In this document: in pieces, positions 48,421 to 61,299 of the stretch
Numbering within the stretch: the stretch's first letter is position 1
How the letters are laid out: the number at the start of each line of letters is the position of its first letter
From: Ricinus communis
Taxonomy: Eukaryota > Streptophyta > Magnoliopsida > Malpighiales > Euphorbiaceae
Assembly (NCBI RefSeq): GCF_019578655.1
Contig: NC_063262.1
Location: forward strand, 19,847,582-19,911,581
Direction of reading: 5' to 3'
Length of the DNA stretch: 64,000 nt
Notes under the pieces: model-generated
Databases searched by the model: none
Told to the model about the DNA's origin: nothing
The model's input: the letters and a program-made list of their open reading frames with translations, nothing else
Translations under genes and position numbers: made by a program

Positions 48421-49150
48421 GCCTCCTATCCCTACTTGAATGCATCTTTCTTTAATAATTCTATGAAAGGTCTACAAATTTACTCGTATCCCTTGACAAA
48501 CTTCTTATAGTAACTAGTTAAGTTTAAAAAGCCCTTTAATTCCTTCAAATTCTTAGGTTTTGGCTAAGATTGCACAACTACAATCTTGGTTGGATCAGTA
48601 CTCACCCTCTCCACAGAGATGATATGGCCTAAATACTCTACTTTATGCTGAGCAAAAGTGCACTCGAAAAACTTTATATATAATTATTGTTGCTGCAGAA
48701 TTTGTAGAGTAATGTTTACATATTGCATATGATCTGCAAGAGATTTGTTGTATACTAATATATCATCAAAGAAAACAAGTGAACTTCCTTAAACAAGGCT
48801 GAAAAACCTGGTTCATTAGATATTAGAATGTGGCAAGAGCATTTGTCGGGCCAAATGGCATGACTAGAAACTCATAGTGGCCATTATGAGTCCTAGATGT
48901 TGTCTTGTAAATATCTGCTTGTCTCATCCTAATTTGATGGTAACTAGCCCTGAAATCTAGCTTAGAAAAATATTTAGGACCCTACAATTCATCTAGTAGA
49001 TTTTTAATTATAGGAATTGGAAACTTATCTATAATCCACACAAAACCTCCATGTACCGTCCTTCTTTTTAACCGGTGATGCAAAGGGACTGTTACTGGGT
49101 TTGATTGAGGAAGCTTGAAGCATTTCTCTAATTTTTTTTCAATTTCAGAC
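48421..49150 (-). pseudogene. Chromovirus reverse transcriptase remnant
   Basis: The minus strand begins with [17 protein letters not shown] (about 49035-49085) and retains the catalytic box FFDDILVYN (about 48745-48775), then YLGHIISVERVSTDP. Stops and frameshifts interrupt it, for example directly after the DYR motif. Confidence 0.88.
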
Positions 49151-49860
49151 TTTTGGTAATAAGGGAATCTATATGGTCTAATATTTATGGGTTATGAGTT
49201 ATCTATATGGAGGCAATTGTTTAGATTCTTCAAATACAAATTGGTAGAGATGGAGTAGCTGGTTTATGGGTTTAAGTATTTGTAGAGAAGTTGGCTGGAT
49301 TGTGATAAGTAGTTGAGCTGAGGGAAGGTTTATCTCTATGCATTTGATTGTGAAGAGCTGAGCAATGGCCTTATGCCAACTTTTCTTCAAGAAACTTTGG
49401 AAATTTCTTGCAGTCATCAACTTCAATACTCCTATCTTAACTATTCCAAACAATTCAATTATTTTTCTCTCTTTGAAAAATGATAGCTTCATTCGATAAA
49501 AATCAAATATATGGTAGAACTATGATGTTTCATCCAATCAATACTAATTACCATATCATGACCTCCCAACCTTAACATCCTGAAATCAGATTTGAACTCA
49601 TGCCCTTACATTCTCTACTTGAACTTATTACAAGTGAGCTTACTCACTATATTCTGCCTATTGGCAACTGTCACTAACAATGTCTTAGCCTAAGTCAACA
49701 CACCCTTAGTATGTTTAATCATTCCTTTATCCACAAAACTATAGGTACTCCTACTATCTATTAAGATAATAATTCTTTTTCCCCCAACCTCTCCTCTAAC
49801 TTTGAATATATATGTTGATTCAATGCCCTCTATTGCATGCATTGATATCTCAATACTGTT
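49151..49860 (-). pseudogene. Chromovirus protease remnant
   Basis: The active site reads LIDSRSTYSFVDKG (about 49730-49770) with the invariant Gly of D-S-G replaced by Arg, which would abolish aspartic protease function. The rest of the domain and the linker to reverse transcriptase are in broken frames. Confidence 0.75.
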
Positions 49861-49899
49861 AGAATCTTTATTGCTTTCGTTATTAACTACCTCTCATTC

Positions 49900-51100
49900 C
49901 TCATCTTCCTCATTGATGGTTAAGGAATTGAATTGTTTAGGCTTACAAGTGTGACCAACGAAGTACTTATCTCCACATCTAAAGCACTGGCCAAGATTTC
50001 TTTTAAAGGTTGTGTTTGAACTGGTGTTTTTGGAATTTTTAAGAGTAGTGTTATTTGGTTCAGTTTTTTGTTGTTTGATTCAGGTTTTCCATCTATTTTC
50101 ATGAGCATTCTTGATGAGTTGGTAGTAGGAAAGTTATTTTTGGTGTAAGTGTTAGGGAAGGAATTTATGGAAGTTGTTGTGGTTCTAGGTCAAGGTTTTT
50201 GTTTCTTGAGGAGGGCAACAATAGATTCTTGTAATCTTGCTTACTTATAAGCTTGCAAAAGAGTGGTGGGTTTAAAGATCTTAACCATTGGCCTTAATTC
50301 TTTACTTAACCTACTCATAAAACTAGAAACAATGTATATCTCATCCAACCATGGATGGCATTTGAGCATTAAAGATTTGAGTTCCTCAAATTTCTCTTAA
50401 TACTCTTCCACACTCCCTTTTTATTTCATTTAATTGAACTCTTCTACTACATTTTCTAGTATTAACTCCCCAAATCTTTTACATAAATCCTCAGCAAACA
50501 GATGCCAAGTTCTTTCCCTATGCTGCATAAACCAACCTTGGAACCAATCGCTAGCTTTATCTCTAAGGTATAAGGTAGCATATCCAACTTTTAGTCTTTA
50601 GGAATTCCATAAATCTGAAATTCCTTCTAGCACTTTCTAATCCAAGTTTTAGGATGGTTGCCATCAAAATCGGATAGCTCAATCTTAGGTCTTCTATTGA
50701 AATTCCCATTGCTAAGTTCAGATTGACTAGTCTCACCCAACACAAGATTTCTAGCTAAATTAATAACAGGAATAGGTAGAACACCATTACCCATGGATCT
50801 TGATCCTCCAATATTAATGACTTTTAATTGTGTATCATTAGTAGGAGTAGGATAAGAACTTTATATAGTTAGAGCCATGGCCTTCACCATTTCTATCGAT
50901 CGATTCATTTGTGACTACAAAGCCATCTGAGTGGACTATATAGCTTGTTATTCTTAAAACTATTTGTTTTCAACCTTTATTCGAGTATAGATTCCTCTCA
51001 TGAACTCCTGACCCCTTAAATCCAACAACTTAAATTACTCTTCTACATTGTGTATTTGGCTTGATTCATTAACATAAGCTTTGTTCTTTTTAGCCATAAT
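49900..51100 (-). pseudogene. Chromovirus gag remnant
   Basis: Minus strand: the capsid core RRPKIELSDFDGNHPKTWI (about 50640-50700), and a zinc knuckle CFRCGDKYFVGHTC (49944-49989) of CX2CX4HX4C-like spacing with one extra residue. A frameshifted linker lies between. Confidence 0.8.
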
Positions 51101-51133
51101 AATTTCTGCTAGAGTTGGCTCAGGAACAGAATT

Positions 51134-51145
51134 CTCTGATACCAA
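51134..51145 (-). promoter_or_regulatory. Primer binding site of the chromovirus
   Basis: On the minus strand TGGTATCAGAG follows the LTR end by three bases, matching initiator Met tRNA. Confidence 0.85.
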
Positions 51146-51147
51146 AC

Positions 51148-51623
51148 TGTCAGGTTCCAAGCTCATGAGCATAATTAGTTGAATATCTAGTTTAGAAACA
51201 TAGGAGGAATAAGAAATCAGAAGGAGAAGATAGTGTAAGAGAAGAATGACAGGTAAAGAAGAAAAGGAAAAAGAGAATAGAAATTGAAAATAGATAGAGG
51301 AATTGTACTAATTTGCGTAATGCATATCCCTTCAATACAATCCATTTGTTATTTAATAACAACTCAATCATTGGGATTCTAGAATTCTAGCTAAAAGATA
51401 ATAAAAATTGCTATATTATTATTAAGCTAAATGATAAAAGACAATTATAGAAATTAACCAACTCAGCTACAAAATAAAAGAAACCTTTCTTTCATAGATA
51501 ACAACTTCATTCCTCTTCATCATTCTCACGCCAACTTCTAGTATAGAATTTTCTTAGAACCTTCACTATTGACACTGCTGCAAATTGCCCATTTCCACCA
51601 TTCGACTATTCTGGATCATGACA
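51148..51623 (-). repeat. 5' LTR of the chromovirus
   Basis: 476 bp; on the minus strand begins TGTCATGATCCAG and ends GGAACCTGACA, next to the primer site. Confidence 0.92.
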
Positions 51624-51847
51624 ATTATATACACGCATAGACTTTTTATCAATAATTTATAATGAAATAATAATTTTTCTTTCATATTATGGTGATAGTC
51701 TACATGTAAATAAATTTTACGTTATTAATTTGATGTATGAATGTAAAAGTTGTGTATCAACTTATTTAATATCGTTTAATAAAGGTCATATATTGTTTTA
51801 GTCGGTAAATTGTAATATCATTTATACTAGATTAATTATTTTTTAAG

Positions 51848-51889
<42 letters not shown>

Positions 51890-52062
51890 ACATATAATGC
51901 TATTAGTTAATTAAATTAAATGATTTTACACCTTTTTTATTTTAAATATCCTTCTCGAACTACGTAAAATAAAATGTGACAATTAATTTTTAGCGCATAA
52001 AAATGGATGCAACCAAATTGAACTTGCGTCGATAGTTAGATAGCTAAATTGAACCTTACAGT
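51624..52062. other. Intergenic DNA with an AT microsatellite
   Basis: AT-rich; (TA)n at 51852-51886. No gene seen. Confidence 0.6.
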
Positions 52063-53232
52063 GTCTAAGAAGGGTGTATTTAATTAAAATTTTTAAAGAC
52101 GTTGACAGAATTTAAAAGTCAGGATGTATTTAATAGTAACTTTAAAAGATTGTGTATAAGTCATGAGGTATTCAATATTGACTTGTAAAAGCTTTAAAAA
52201 AGTCTATAGAAATTAAAGGGTAATCAGTTACAACTTTTGTAAAATCTATAAAAGTAAGCTAGTATTTAAGAAGTCATTGACTTTTATAGACATGGACTTT
52301 TATATACCTTAAATAACTTTTTATACATTATTATAAATAAAAATTGTCAAGAATTCTCTCACTTTCCTTCAAGATTTCAATAAATTTTGTTTTTTTGAAA
52401 ACTCATCTTTCTTCTTCTCAAATTCTCTTGCATTATCGTCTTCATTTTTCTTCACTATATTATTCATCTTAAGATATATAAGAAATTGGATGAAACTCAA
52501 AAACTAAAAAATATTTACTAATAATATATTCTTGTACTCACAAATACAAAAAAAATTAATTTAAAATTTTTAATTTAATTTTAAAAAGGATCCTCAAAAA
52601 ATATGAATTTCAAATAAAGCATTTAGTGAATTATTTTGAGTAAACAAACCCACCATATATAGACTTCTAAATTTTATTTGAAAGATTATTTGAATAATTA
52701 TTTATGTTGGTAAGTGTGATTGCTATCAATTTAAGTATTTAGTAAATAATTGATAAGCGTGATTGTTTGTTGGTTTAAGTATTTATCAAATAGATAATAA
52801 CAAAATATAACGAGCATGACATGAATTTAATGATTTAATTAGAGACAAATTGTGATATGATAATTTTTTAAAAAATAAATTATTCTCTTGATGAAAAGAT
52901 AGTATTTATATTGTGAGGTAGAAAATTTAAAAATAATGTTAATTTGACATAATAATAAAATAGAGTCTGTTACTTGTGTATGGAGTTGCAGATAACATTA
53001 TATAGAATAATATTTAAAGTAAATAAAATGGTGAAAAGGAAGATAAAATAATGAAAATAAAATAATTAAATAATAGATAAACAATAATATATAAAAATCA
53101 ATAAAAGTCTATCAATGTCTATAAAGATATTTTAGTAAAGTATTTAAATAAAAATTATTAAAAATTTATAAACTCCTTAAAAGTAATTATAAAAACTCTA
53201 TAAAGTCTTAATTAAATATATTTTCTTAAGAC
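52063..53232. mobile_element. AT-rich inverted-repeat element, copy 2
   Basis: The left end GTCTAAGAAGGGTGTATTT and the right end read inward, GTCTTAAGAAAATATATTT, form an imperfect terminal inverted repeat. Homologous to 44107-45175. It ends about 250 bases before the BRX1 leader, so it forms part of the upstream region of that gene. Confidence 0.7.
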
Positions 53233-53419
53233 TCGTTGTCTAAAAAAAAGTCAAATCGAACTATTTGAAAACTACAAGGGGTAAATTGGCTTTAAAAGAT
53301 AACAAAAGCCAAATCAGGGATGAGAGAATAGTTAGAGGGCCAAATCGAAGCTTATTCCGTAAAAAGGTAATAATCCATCAAATAAAACTATTAGTAAACT
53401 TTAAAAATGGTGCCCTAAT

Positions 53420-53614
53420 TCATTGTGCCGTTTTTCCCCCTCCGTCCTCAAAAAGAACAAGAAGCAGCCCTCTCTCTCTCTCGCTCTCCTCCTCCACGCA
53501 GCTAACAGGTAACTTGCTTTGCTTCCATCCTTTGTTTTTATTCTTCTGAAGTGCTTGTTTAATGGCCTTTCTTACTCTTTAATTGGGTTTCAGATATTGA
53601 ATCAAAGTATAAAA
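53420..53614 (+). promoter_or_regulatory. BRX1 5' UTR with (CT)n and a leader intron
   Basis: A CTCTCTCTCTC stretch (53470-53486) is typical of plant leaders. A likely intron runs 53509-53593 (CAG|GTAACT to TTTCAG|AT), ending 21 bases before the start codon. The upstream ATG-less open frame in this stretch is leader. Confidence 0.6.
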
Positions 53615-53822
53615 ATGGGGAAGAAAAGAAAGCATAGTGAAACAGAGGTAGCAGCACCAGAAAAGAAAGATGAAAGTGCTGCAGAAAGACCTAAGCGAAC
53701 GCTCCTTGGTTGGAAAGACAAGTCTGAAGTCAAGCCAACTGAAACTCAAGGCTTTAGGAACAAAGAAAAGGTTCTAGTCACTTGTTCTCGCCGTATCAAT
53801 TACAGGTTCAACAAACCCCTCT

Positions 53823-53869
<47 letters not shown>

Positions 53870-56800
53870 TTCTTGATTTTTTGGATTCAGTTTAACCTGA
53901 ATTGTTATTTGATGGGTGCAGGTATCGGCACTTGATGTTAAATATAGTATCCCTTTTGCCTCATTGTAAGAAGGATAATAAGGTCGAGTCTAAAAGTAGT
54001 AAAGGCATGGCCCTTAATGAGTTGGTCGAGCTCAAGGGCTCTTCTTCTTGTTTATTCTTCGAGGTGATTAATTACTTTTCTTTTTGTTTCCTTGTGAAAT
54101 AATTATTGCTGTTGGAGGCTGTTGTCACTTAAAACTAGTGCCATTCTTGATTCTGCTTAGTGTTTTTCTCCTATCTCTTATTGATTTTAAGATAGTAGCT
54201 TCACAACTTTTTCTTTCAAGGCTTTGTTTGGAATAAATTATGTGTAAGGATTGGATTCAATTGAATTCATGCACTTTTGACATGATTATATGTCTTTCAA
54301 ATGTTCTTTTTTTTTTTTAAACTTAAGTTGAAAGAATTGATTTTAGCAACTATGAACTATCTAAACATGACAATTGAATAAATAGAATTCAAGACTTCTT
54401 CAAACACATTCTTGCTCTAAGTAGCTTCATATCTTTAAGACAAGTTCCTCTTTCCCAGTGATTATGCATCTTGAAGACTAGGAAAAGGAAATGAAAGTTT
54501 GGTTGTCTTAATATGAAGACTAATATTTTATTCTGTCGTGTATCTTGCAGTGCAGGAAACATAAAGATCTATATTTATGGATGGCCAAGTGCCCTGGTGG
54601 TCCATCTGTCAAATTTTTGGTTAATGCTGGTAATTTGATCTTTTGATTTCAAGTCTTGTATCATCATTTATTTTATTATAATACTGCAGATGAATCTGAC
54701 TTGTTTAAGTTGTATGGTTCACTCCTTTTATAGTATTACGTGCTAAGGGGGCCTAACCAATGTAATTTGTTTTTGTTCATTCTAGTGCACACAATGGAAG
54801 AACTAAAGCTTACAGGAAATCATTTAAAAGGGTCACGGGCTATCTTAACTTTCTCAGCTAATTTTGATAAAGATGCCCATTGGAAACTCTTGAAGGAGAT
54901 GCTAATGCAGGTTTTTAATATTGTTCAATCCTTTGCTGATATGGTGTTTATCTCCATTTTGTTTTTAGAATATTAATATGATAAAGGGAATTGATACAGC
55001 ACATTTTCTAATTATTGCAATTAATAACACAGGGAGTTGATTATGAAATACTTTGAGTTGGTTGGTTCTAGCTGTAATATAATATTTCAAATGCTTGATA
55101 TCTGTGTGATTTATAGCTTTGGTTACCATCAGTATGATGGATGATAAATTGTCTGGACGGGTAATTATTGTCATTGAATTCTCTCTTTTGTTATAGTACT
55201 GTCAGTGTTCTTGAGTGGAGTCTCTTAGGTCATATTCTACATCATAATAATTATTTACTTAGTGAATTCCGTACCTGATATTGCATTGCATGGAATCAAA
55301 ATCACTAATGATTATCCTTTTTCAATGCTTTGAAATTTAACAACGTTTTCTAGAACAATTAAATTCTGAATTAATTGATGATAATTGATATGGCTGCTGT
55401 TCAAATATTGACATCTTCTATATGTTTCTCTTAGATATTTGGAACGCCTAAGGAGCACCGAAAATCTAAGCCTTATCATGATCATGTCTTTGTTTTCTCC
55501 ATTGTCGATGATCATATTTGGTTCCGCAATTACCAGGTAATTTTAATATTGTTTAGAATTTTATAGCCTGCTTTTCCTGGTATATTTTAACCAATTATGC
55601 TAGTAATAAAGCCTTCAAAGCTTAATATATCAACCTTTTCTTCCTGGCATGCTATATAATCTACATTTAGTGTTTATCTTAATTGAAGATGATTATTATT
55701 AATGCCTTCCCATCCCTCTTCTGGAGCTCATCGAGCTGGAATTTGCTTAATGAGGTCTGAATTTTTCTGTTGGTTTGTAGGCTGAAACATGGTTCTATTT
55801 CTAAAGATTCATATTTCAGATTTATATTAATTAATTATAGTATGTTTTAAGCCGCAGAATCAGTTGTAGTATATAAATTCTATCAGCTGGTTAACCCCAA
55901 CTTGTATGCGTAGTGGTATTTTACTAGAATGTTATTTTCTTGTTTACTAAAGTTTCTAAGAGAAACCATCCCAATACTTTTTAAATCATTATGTAAAAGT
56001 TAAGTTATCAATTATGATACTTAGGTGCTTAATTTATTGTGTTGGTGCAATTTTGAGGAACTTCTCAAACTAAACTTCGGATTTATAAATTTTTTAATCA
56101 AGTTGTAAATTAAACAACCTGAATTGAGATTTTATATTTTAAAAAACAGTTGTATTGGTCCTGAAATAAATGATACAAGGAATTGATAAAAATTAATTCA
56201 TAGGTATTCTATTAAAACTAGTATTGCTCGCAGTGTTTTGCGTGCAAATTATTATTATAAAAGTTATAATATTATCTTATTTAATAAATTAGTATATAAT
56301 ATAATATTGAAATAGTAAATAATCTTACTAATAAAGTATTATTAATAATAACAATGAACACATAAGTTAATATATTAATAAAACAAAAATTGAAAGTATC
56401 ATAGCTATTTTTCTGACTTCTTCCCTTCAAATTTTGCAAAAATTTCTATTAAATTATTTGAACTCCATCATGATCAATCTCTTATAGGATTAAGAATGTT
56501 TATATACATAATTATTATAGAATTTAAAAAAAATATACACAAGAACTCCATCATAAGTATAAATACTGTGAAGTAATTCATTAATCTCTTATAGAATTAA
56601 GAATCTATATGGAATTATTATAGGATTAAAAATATATACACGTGATTAATAAAATAAAATTAATAGTATCATACCTTTTTCTTTTTACTTGTCTTCAATT
56701 TTTGCGAGAATTTATAGTGAGTTATTTGAACTCCATCATAGGTATATATATACGGTGCATGCCAGCCAACAATAGATTGAAGCAAGAAAAAAATTATAAG

Positions 56801-59005
56801 GCCCACAATGTCTATAATTCATACAAAGCACGGATTTAGATAGAATGCTATTATAAGTCTCACAATGTCTATAATTCATACAAAGCAAGGTTTATAGATA
56901 GAATGCCATTTGCCAACATAAAAAAAAAAAAAAAATCCCAAATTCTCAAAATGATAAGAAATTTTTTTTGTATATTTATTTTTTATTGCCGACATAAAAA
57001 AGAAAGTTTACTTTAAATCTTAAATAATAAGAGTTATAGAAGTCCCATAATGCTTGTAATTCCCACAAAGGGTTTAGAATTATAGAAATCCCACAAAGCT
57101 TATAATTAGAAGTCCCACAATGTTTATAATTCCTACAAAGCAAGGGTTTTAAGTTATTTTAATTGTTTTAATTACTAATTAATTATAAGGGTACTTTAGT
57201 CAGTTCAAAAATTCCCCTCACTCTTCGTGCTTTTATATGTAATTATTCTAGATTATAGATAGATTATAGATATAGGACTTCAACTTTTACTTGAATTTAA
57301 TTGAACTCGGCTTGGAACTTTTCTTTATTATTATAATCTTCTGATACTAAAAGAAAAGGATGTAAGGAGTCGTTCTAAAAAGAAACTTTTAGATCTGATT
57401 GTAAAAAATGTTGTCTCAAAAAAACTTAATTATAAATATTTTTTTACTATTAAGATTTATTATTTGGTTTCTATTATCTCAATCAGAAGTGTATACAGAC
57501 TCAATTCAAAAAAGAAAACAAGAAGTATATACAGACAAAAGAATATAATGCAAATTACTTGAGATTCATGTGGAGGGGTGGGTATGCTTGGAAAACAAAA
57601 AACTGGCCAAAAAGGACTGACCTTCATAAGCCATTTGCTTTTTGTCCCTGTACTTGGAAAAAGTCAAAAATAAATTAGAGGGTATAGAAAGTAAATACAC
57701 AGAGCAATTACTTTTTTGTCTTTATGATTGCCAAAGTAAAGAAGAAAACATAGGTACAAAAAAGTAAATACCCACTAAAATCACTATCATTGTTCCAAAT
57801 CTTGCATGGTCATATTTATACAATGTGGCAACCAAGGTAGGAATAGTGCTTATGAATTGTATTTATAGCAGTGTATTTACTTATTTGTCTTCTTGAATTT
57901 GGTAACTATAAGGATAAAAGTTAAATGCAATTCTTATGAATGATATTCCAAGTACTTTATTTATTTCATACCATAAGTTTTTATGCCTTCTCTAAGACAA
58001 AAAAGTAAATGTCTTATTGTGGTGGAATCTATTCTGTTTTCTTTTTTTTTTAAATCGTAGAGTGGTGTCACTCAAAATACAGTTTGGTGATGTATAAAAC
58101 AATTCTAGTCCTTTAAAGTGGTTGTTCATAATAGGGATGTTATCTTCATTTGGAGAACTGATACTTGTATTATTAGGAGCTTCTTTGTAGTGTGAAATCA
58201 GGAATGTTTTGCAGATTTATCCTCCCCCACCCGCAATGTTTCTCTGGGCTTTTGTGCTATCAACTGTGATTCGTGATGCTATTCTTACACCACATCCCTT
58301 GCTTGTACAAGTTCATAATAATCTTTTCTTTTCTTCCTCATTATAGATATCTGTTCCTCATAATGAATCAGATAAAGTGGTCCGAGGAGGCTTGGACAAA
58401 ATGACCCTTGTTGAGGTTTGTATAGATATTTTTCCATTGTTATATATAATGGCACACGGCTGGTATATTAAAATTGGAAACTGGTTCTCTGCAGGTTGGT
58501 CCAAGATTTTGTTTGAATCCTATCAAGATATTTGGTGGAAGCTTTGGTGGCCCAACACTATATGAAAACCCATTCTACATATCTCCTAACCAGGTTAGGG
58601 TCTGACATTTTATACTGATTAGTTTTGGTTCTGGCACAATGTAACTTCTATTTTGTTAGTCAAGCTATTCTCGTGACTGCCATTACTTCTTCGAGTAGGG
58701 TAAGATTATGATTGTACAAGCTGAGCAATTTTGTTCCATTTATTGCCCTTCTATGTTCTGATTATAAAGCTTATTATCCTCACCTCCTGTAACCATAATG
58801 CCTTGTTTTAGTGCTCCCAGTTCATATTTTTTGCACTTGATGAGTGAAATGTTTGTCCTCTTGATACTTCCAGATTCGAGCATTGGAGAAAAGAAAGAAG
58901 GCTGGGAAGTTTGAGAAGAAAGTCAAAGCCAAGACAAGAAGGAAAATGCATGAGATGTCAAATCCTCTGGTGCCTGATGAGTTTGCAGACATGTGGAGGG
59001 AATGA
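53615..59005 (+). CDS. BRX1: Ribosome biogenesis protein BRX1 (Brix domain)
   Basis: Eight exons, 53615-53805, 53922-54063, 54551-54629, 54786-54910, 55435-55536, 58347-58415, 58495-58593 and 58874-59005. They sum to 939 bases (312 residues) with GT-AG borders and consistent phases. A basic N-terminus (MGKKRKHSE) suggests nuclear import. RTLLGWKDK and the start of the Brix domain (VLVTCSRRINYRYRHLM) follow, with ELVELKGSSSCLFFE, LKLTGNHLKGSR, SKPYHDHVFVFSIVDDHIWF, GGLDKMTLVEVGPRFCLNPI and a basic C-terminal tail ending in EFADMWRE. Length and motifs agree with plant BRX1 (about 310-320 residues). Known role: nucleolar assembly factor for the large ribosomal subunit, working with 5S RNP and 27S pre-rRNA processing factors. 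No break seen. Intron 5 is 2.8 kb because of a Helitron. Confidence 0.95.
53824..53869 (+). repeat. (ATT)n microsatellite in BRX1 intron 1
   Basis: About fifteen ATT units inside the 116-bp first intron (53806-53921), so almost half of that intron is the repeat. Confidence 0.95.
56218..57270 (-). mobile_element. Non-autonomous Helitron in BRX1 intron 5
   Basis: Read on the minus strand it starts TCTATAATC, continues with TAAAAGCACGAAGAGTGAGG and ends with a short hairpin (GCACGC...GCGAGC) a few bases before CTAG, followed by T. It is inserted between A (56217) and T (57271). TC start, CTRR end, 3' hairpin and A/T insertion site are the Helitron signature. The interior holds direct repeats and no Rep/helicase coding. 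It should be spliced out with the intron. Confidence 0.75.
56375..56915. repeat. Direct repeats inside the Helitron
   Basis: About 100 bases are repeated at 56375-56475 and 56650-56750 (shared TATTTGAACTCCATCAT). A 58-60 bp unit is repeated in tandem at 56800-56910 (shared CACAATGTCTATAATTCATA). Confidence 0.75.
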
Positions 59006-60142
59006 TTTCTCTTGTTTCTTTTTTTTTTTTTTTTCCTTTTACCCCTTCTCAATTTTGTTAAGTTGCATTATCACCTTGTATGACTCATCGGGGGTGTTCT
59101 TGGCGTCTCCGTAATTTTTCCCCATTTTATGGCAATTGAATTGGAAAACTTACAGCAAAGTCACCGCTCTAACTGTTGTAATACTTGAGTCTGCATTATA
59201 ATGTTATGAAGTTGAAGATTGAATCTAAAATTAGTTCCAAGAAGTTGAGACTAACGTTTTCTATATGCGCACAAAACGAATGGGAACAGTGGAGAGGTTC
59301 CATTACCAGTACTGTGTTTTTATATAAACACAGATGCAGAGCAACTCCACCATAACTAACTTCATAAGGCAAAAAGGTATAAATAAGTTGTACACTTTAG
59401 GGATTTTTTTTTTCTAGTTCGGGCTTTTTAAAAAAAGTAGTCACTTTCATGTAAATTTTTGCACAATTTCTTTTCTAGGTAATTTGTAAACAAATTTGCA
59501 GTTTAGGATGATATTTGATGAGGTGGAACCAGTTTTTTTTTTTTTTAAATGACATTCATTTAAAAGGGTTCATAGGTTTTGGAAATATTTTAAAGGTTTT
59601 TTAGAATTAAATATTGGAAGTTTAGGAGTTACTCTCCAAATTTGGTTAGAGATTTTTTATTCTATAATTATAATTCTGATTACTATTGAATTTATAAATG
59701 ATATATTTAATTATGTATTGTATTTATTATTGTAGTATTTTTTTAGTTTTAATATATTTAATTGAAGTTAAATTAATAAAATTTATTTATTTATAGTATT
59801 TTATTTATCTCTAATTTTTAAGATAATTGAATAAATTATAAAGCATATAATTAGATTTGATTAAGTAAATTATATTTTAAGATAGAGATGAAACGAGGGA
59901 TGTGTGATATCTTTAAATTATGTCTCTATGGTTATTATCGATGAAAAACTCTTGTCTAGTGTTGGTGTATATTTCTACTTATATACCAAATCGATTAATG
60001 ATTGTCATATATTTATTAATTTTTTAATTAGGCAAAAAGTAAAATTATACTTTAAATTTAATTTTTTTCAAAAGAAAATTACAAAAATAACTAAAAGACG
60101 ATAATCTTAATCCATTTTATTGTATGTTTTAAATTCTTTCAA
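59006..60142. other. BRX1 3' UTR and intergenic DNA
   Basis: A poly(T) run follows the stop (59019-59034). The UTR probably ends near 59200-59250. Beyond it AT-rich DNA, no gene. Confidence 0.5.
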
Positions 60143-60672
60143 AAATACTATGAGGGTATTTGGTTCACAGGTTTGATGCAGCTGATAGCTATTTCTCTCT
60201 TAACAGTTATATTAACTATTTGGTAAAGACTTAAAAAAATAGCAACTGATAGCTGATTTGATTTTTTTATTTATTTAGATACTATTATACTTATTAAAAC
60301 TTATTAATAATAACTTATTTTAAATTGATCTCATATAAATTAAATTTTATGTTTTAAATTAAATAATATAATTTTAAAATTATTTTTAATATTTAAATAA
60401 TTATAATATTTAGAACTGTAGTATTTGAAATCAGAAATTTTTATTAGTAGAATTTGAATTTAAATTTAACTTTTTTTTAAATAATTTTTATAAATATTTT
60501 TAATAATAAATACAATTGAGTTAAAAAAATTAACTATAAATTTTTAATGATTATTTAACATACTAACAATAATTACTAATAAAATTCTATCAAGCAATTT
60601 AATTTATCAGTCGTCAACTACTAACTATCAACTACCGTCTATATCAGCTCAATCAAACAACCACAGTATTTA
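60143..60672. mobile_element. MITE with GGGTATTTGG-type ends
   Basis: The left end AAATACTATGAGGGTATTTGG and the right end read inward, AAATACTGTGGTTGTTTGA, are imperfect inverted repeats. Both continue into AGCTGATAG/AGCTGATATAG. AT-rich interior, no coding. Class uncertain. Confidence 0.65.
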
Positions 60673-61299
60673 ACTCTTTAAATATCATTTGTACCAGTTG
60701 CGTTATGCGTTAGTGTGATATATTTTGTGCAGGTAATTTTTACCCTTTGCTTACTATATTTGTATCATTCTATTACTTGTGCATGAGATAACTGCAAGCG
60801 GATTGGTTTTATGTACTGATTTCATTTATTGTGTCTGATATGAAAGTCTTTTGCTCGCTCGTAGTTCGTGCAACATGACGAGTCATTTGGCTTTCTTTTC
60901 CTTTCTTTCTTTTATTCTCTTATAATTAAAGTGTTAGATTGATTTTAAACTTAACAACAATCAATAATTAGCTTATATTTTAATTTTTCAATCAATTTAT
61001 TCATTATTTGACAAAAAATATCAATTCAATCTATTCAAAAAATTTAAAAATAATTTTTTATTGAACTATAATGGAATTATTGATTTTAACATAATTTACT
61101 TTTATTATCTAATAAAGATAATTAAATAATACTTTTAATTAAAAATTAGAATTAAATAATATAGTTAAATTTTTAATTTATTATTGTCAAAGCTTATTTG
61201 AAATATTTTGATTAACTTATTTAATTTTTATATAATTTTTATAAATATTATAAATTATCGTAATTAAAAGTCATTGATAAAAAATGAAAAAACTTCATT
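60673..61299. other. AT-rich intergenic DNA, no gene seen
   Basis: No open frame of note. Short pyrimidine tract at 60893-60920. Confidence 0.5.

Larger units (their letters stand above)
46394..51623 (-). mobile_element. Ty3/Gypsy chromovirus, decayed, both LTRs present
   Basis: 5230 bp bounded by LTRs of 472 and 476 bp with TGTCA...TGACA ends. The flanking 5-mers ATCAT (46389-46393) and ATTAT (51624-51628) fit a target duplication with one transition. On the minus strand the order is primer site, gag, protease, reverse transcriptase, RNase H, integrase, chromodomain. The LTRs differ by roughly 10% by eye and all genes contain stops, so it is old and inactive. Confidence 0.9.

Noticed and set aside
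53519..53614. Extended BRX1 N-terminus upstream of 53615
   Set aside because: That stretch contains a splice acceptor and leader; the ATG at 53615 gives the family-typical MGKKRKH start and length.
55140..55200. Possible C/D-type snoRNA in BRX1 intron 4
   Set aside because: ATGATG-like and CTGA-like words occur, but spacing and terminal stem are not convincing.
58822..59052. Minus-strand Lys-rich open frame
   Set aside because: Complement of BRX1 exon 8 and the poly(T) run after it.
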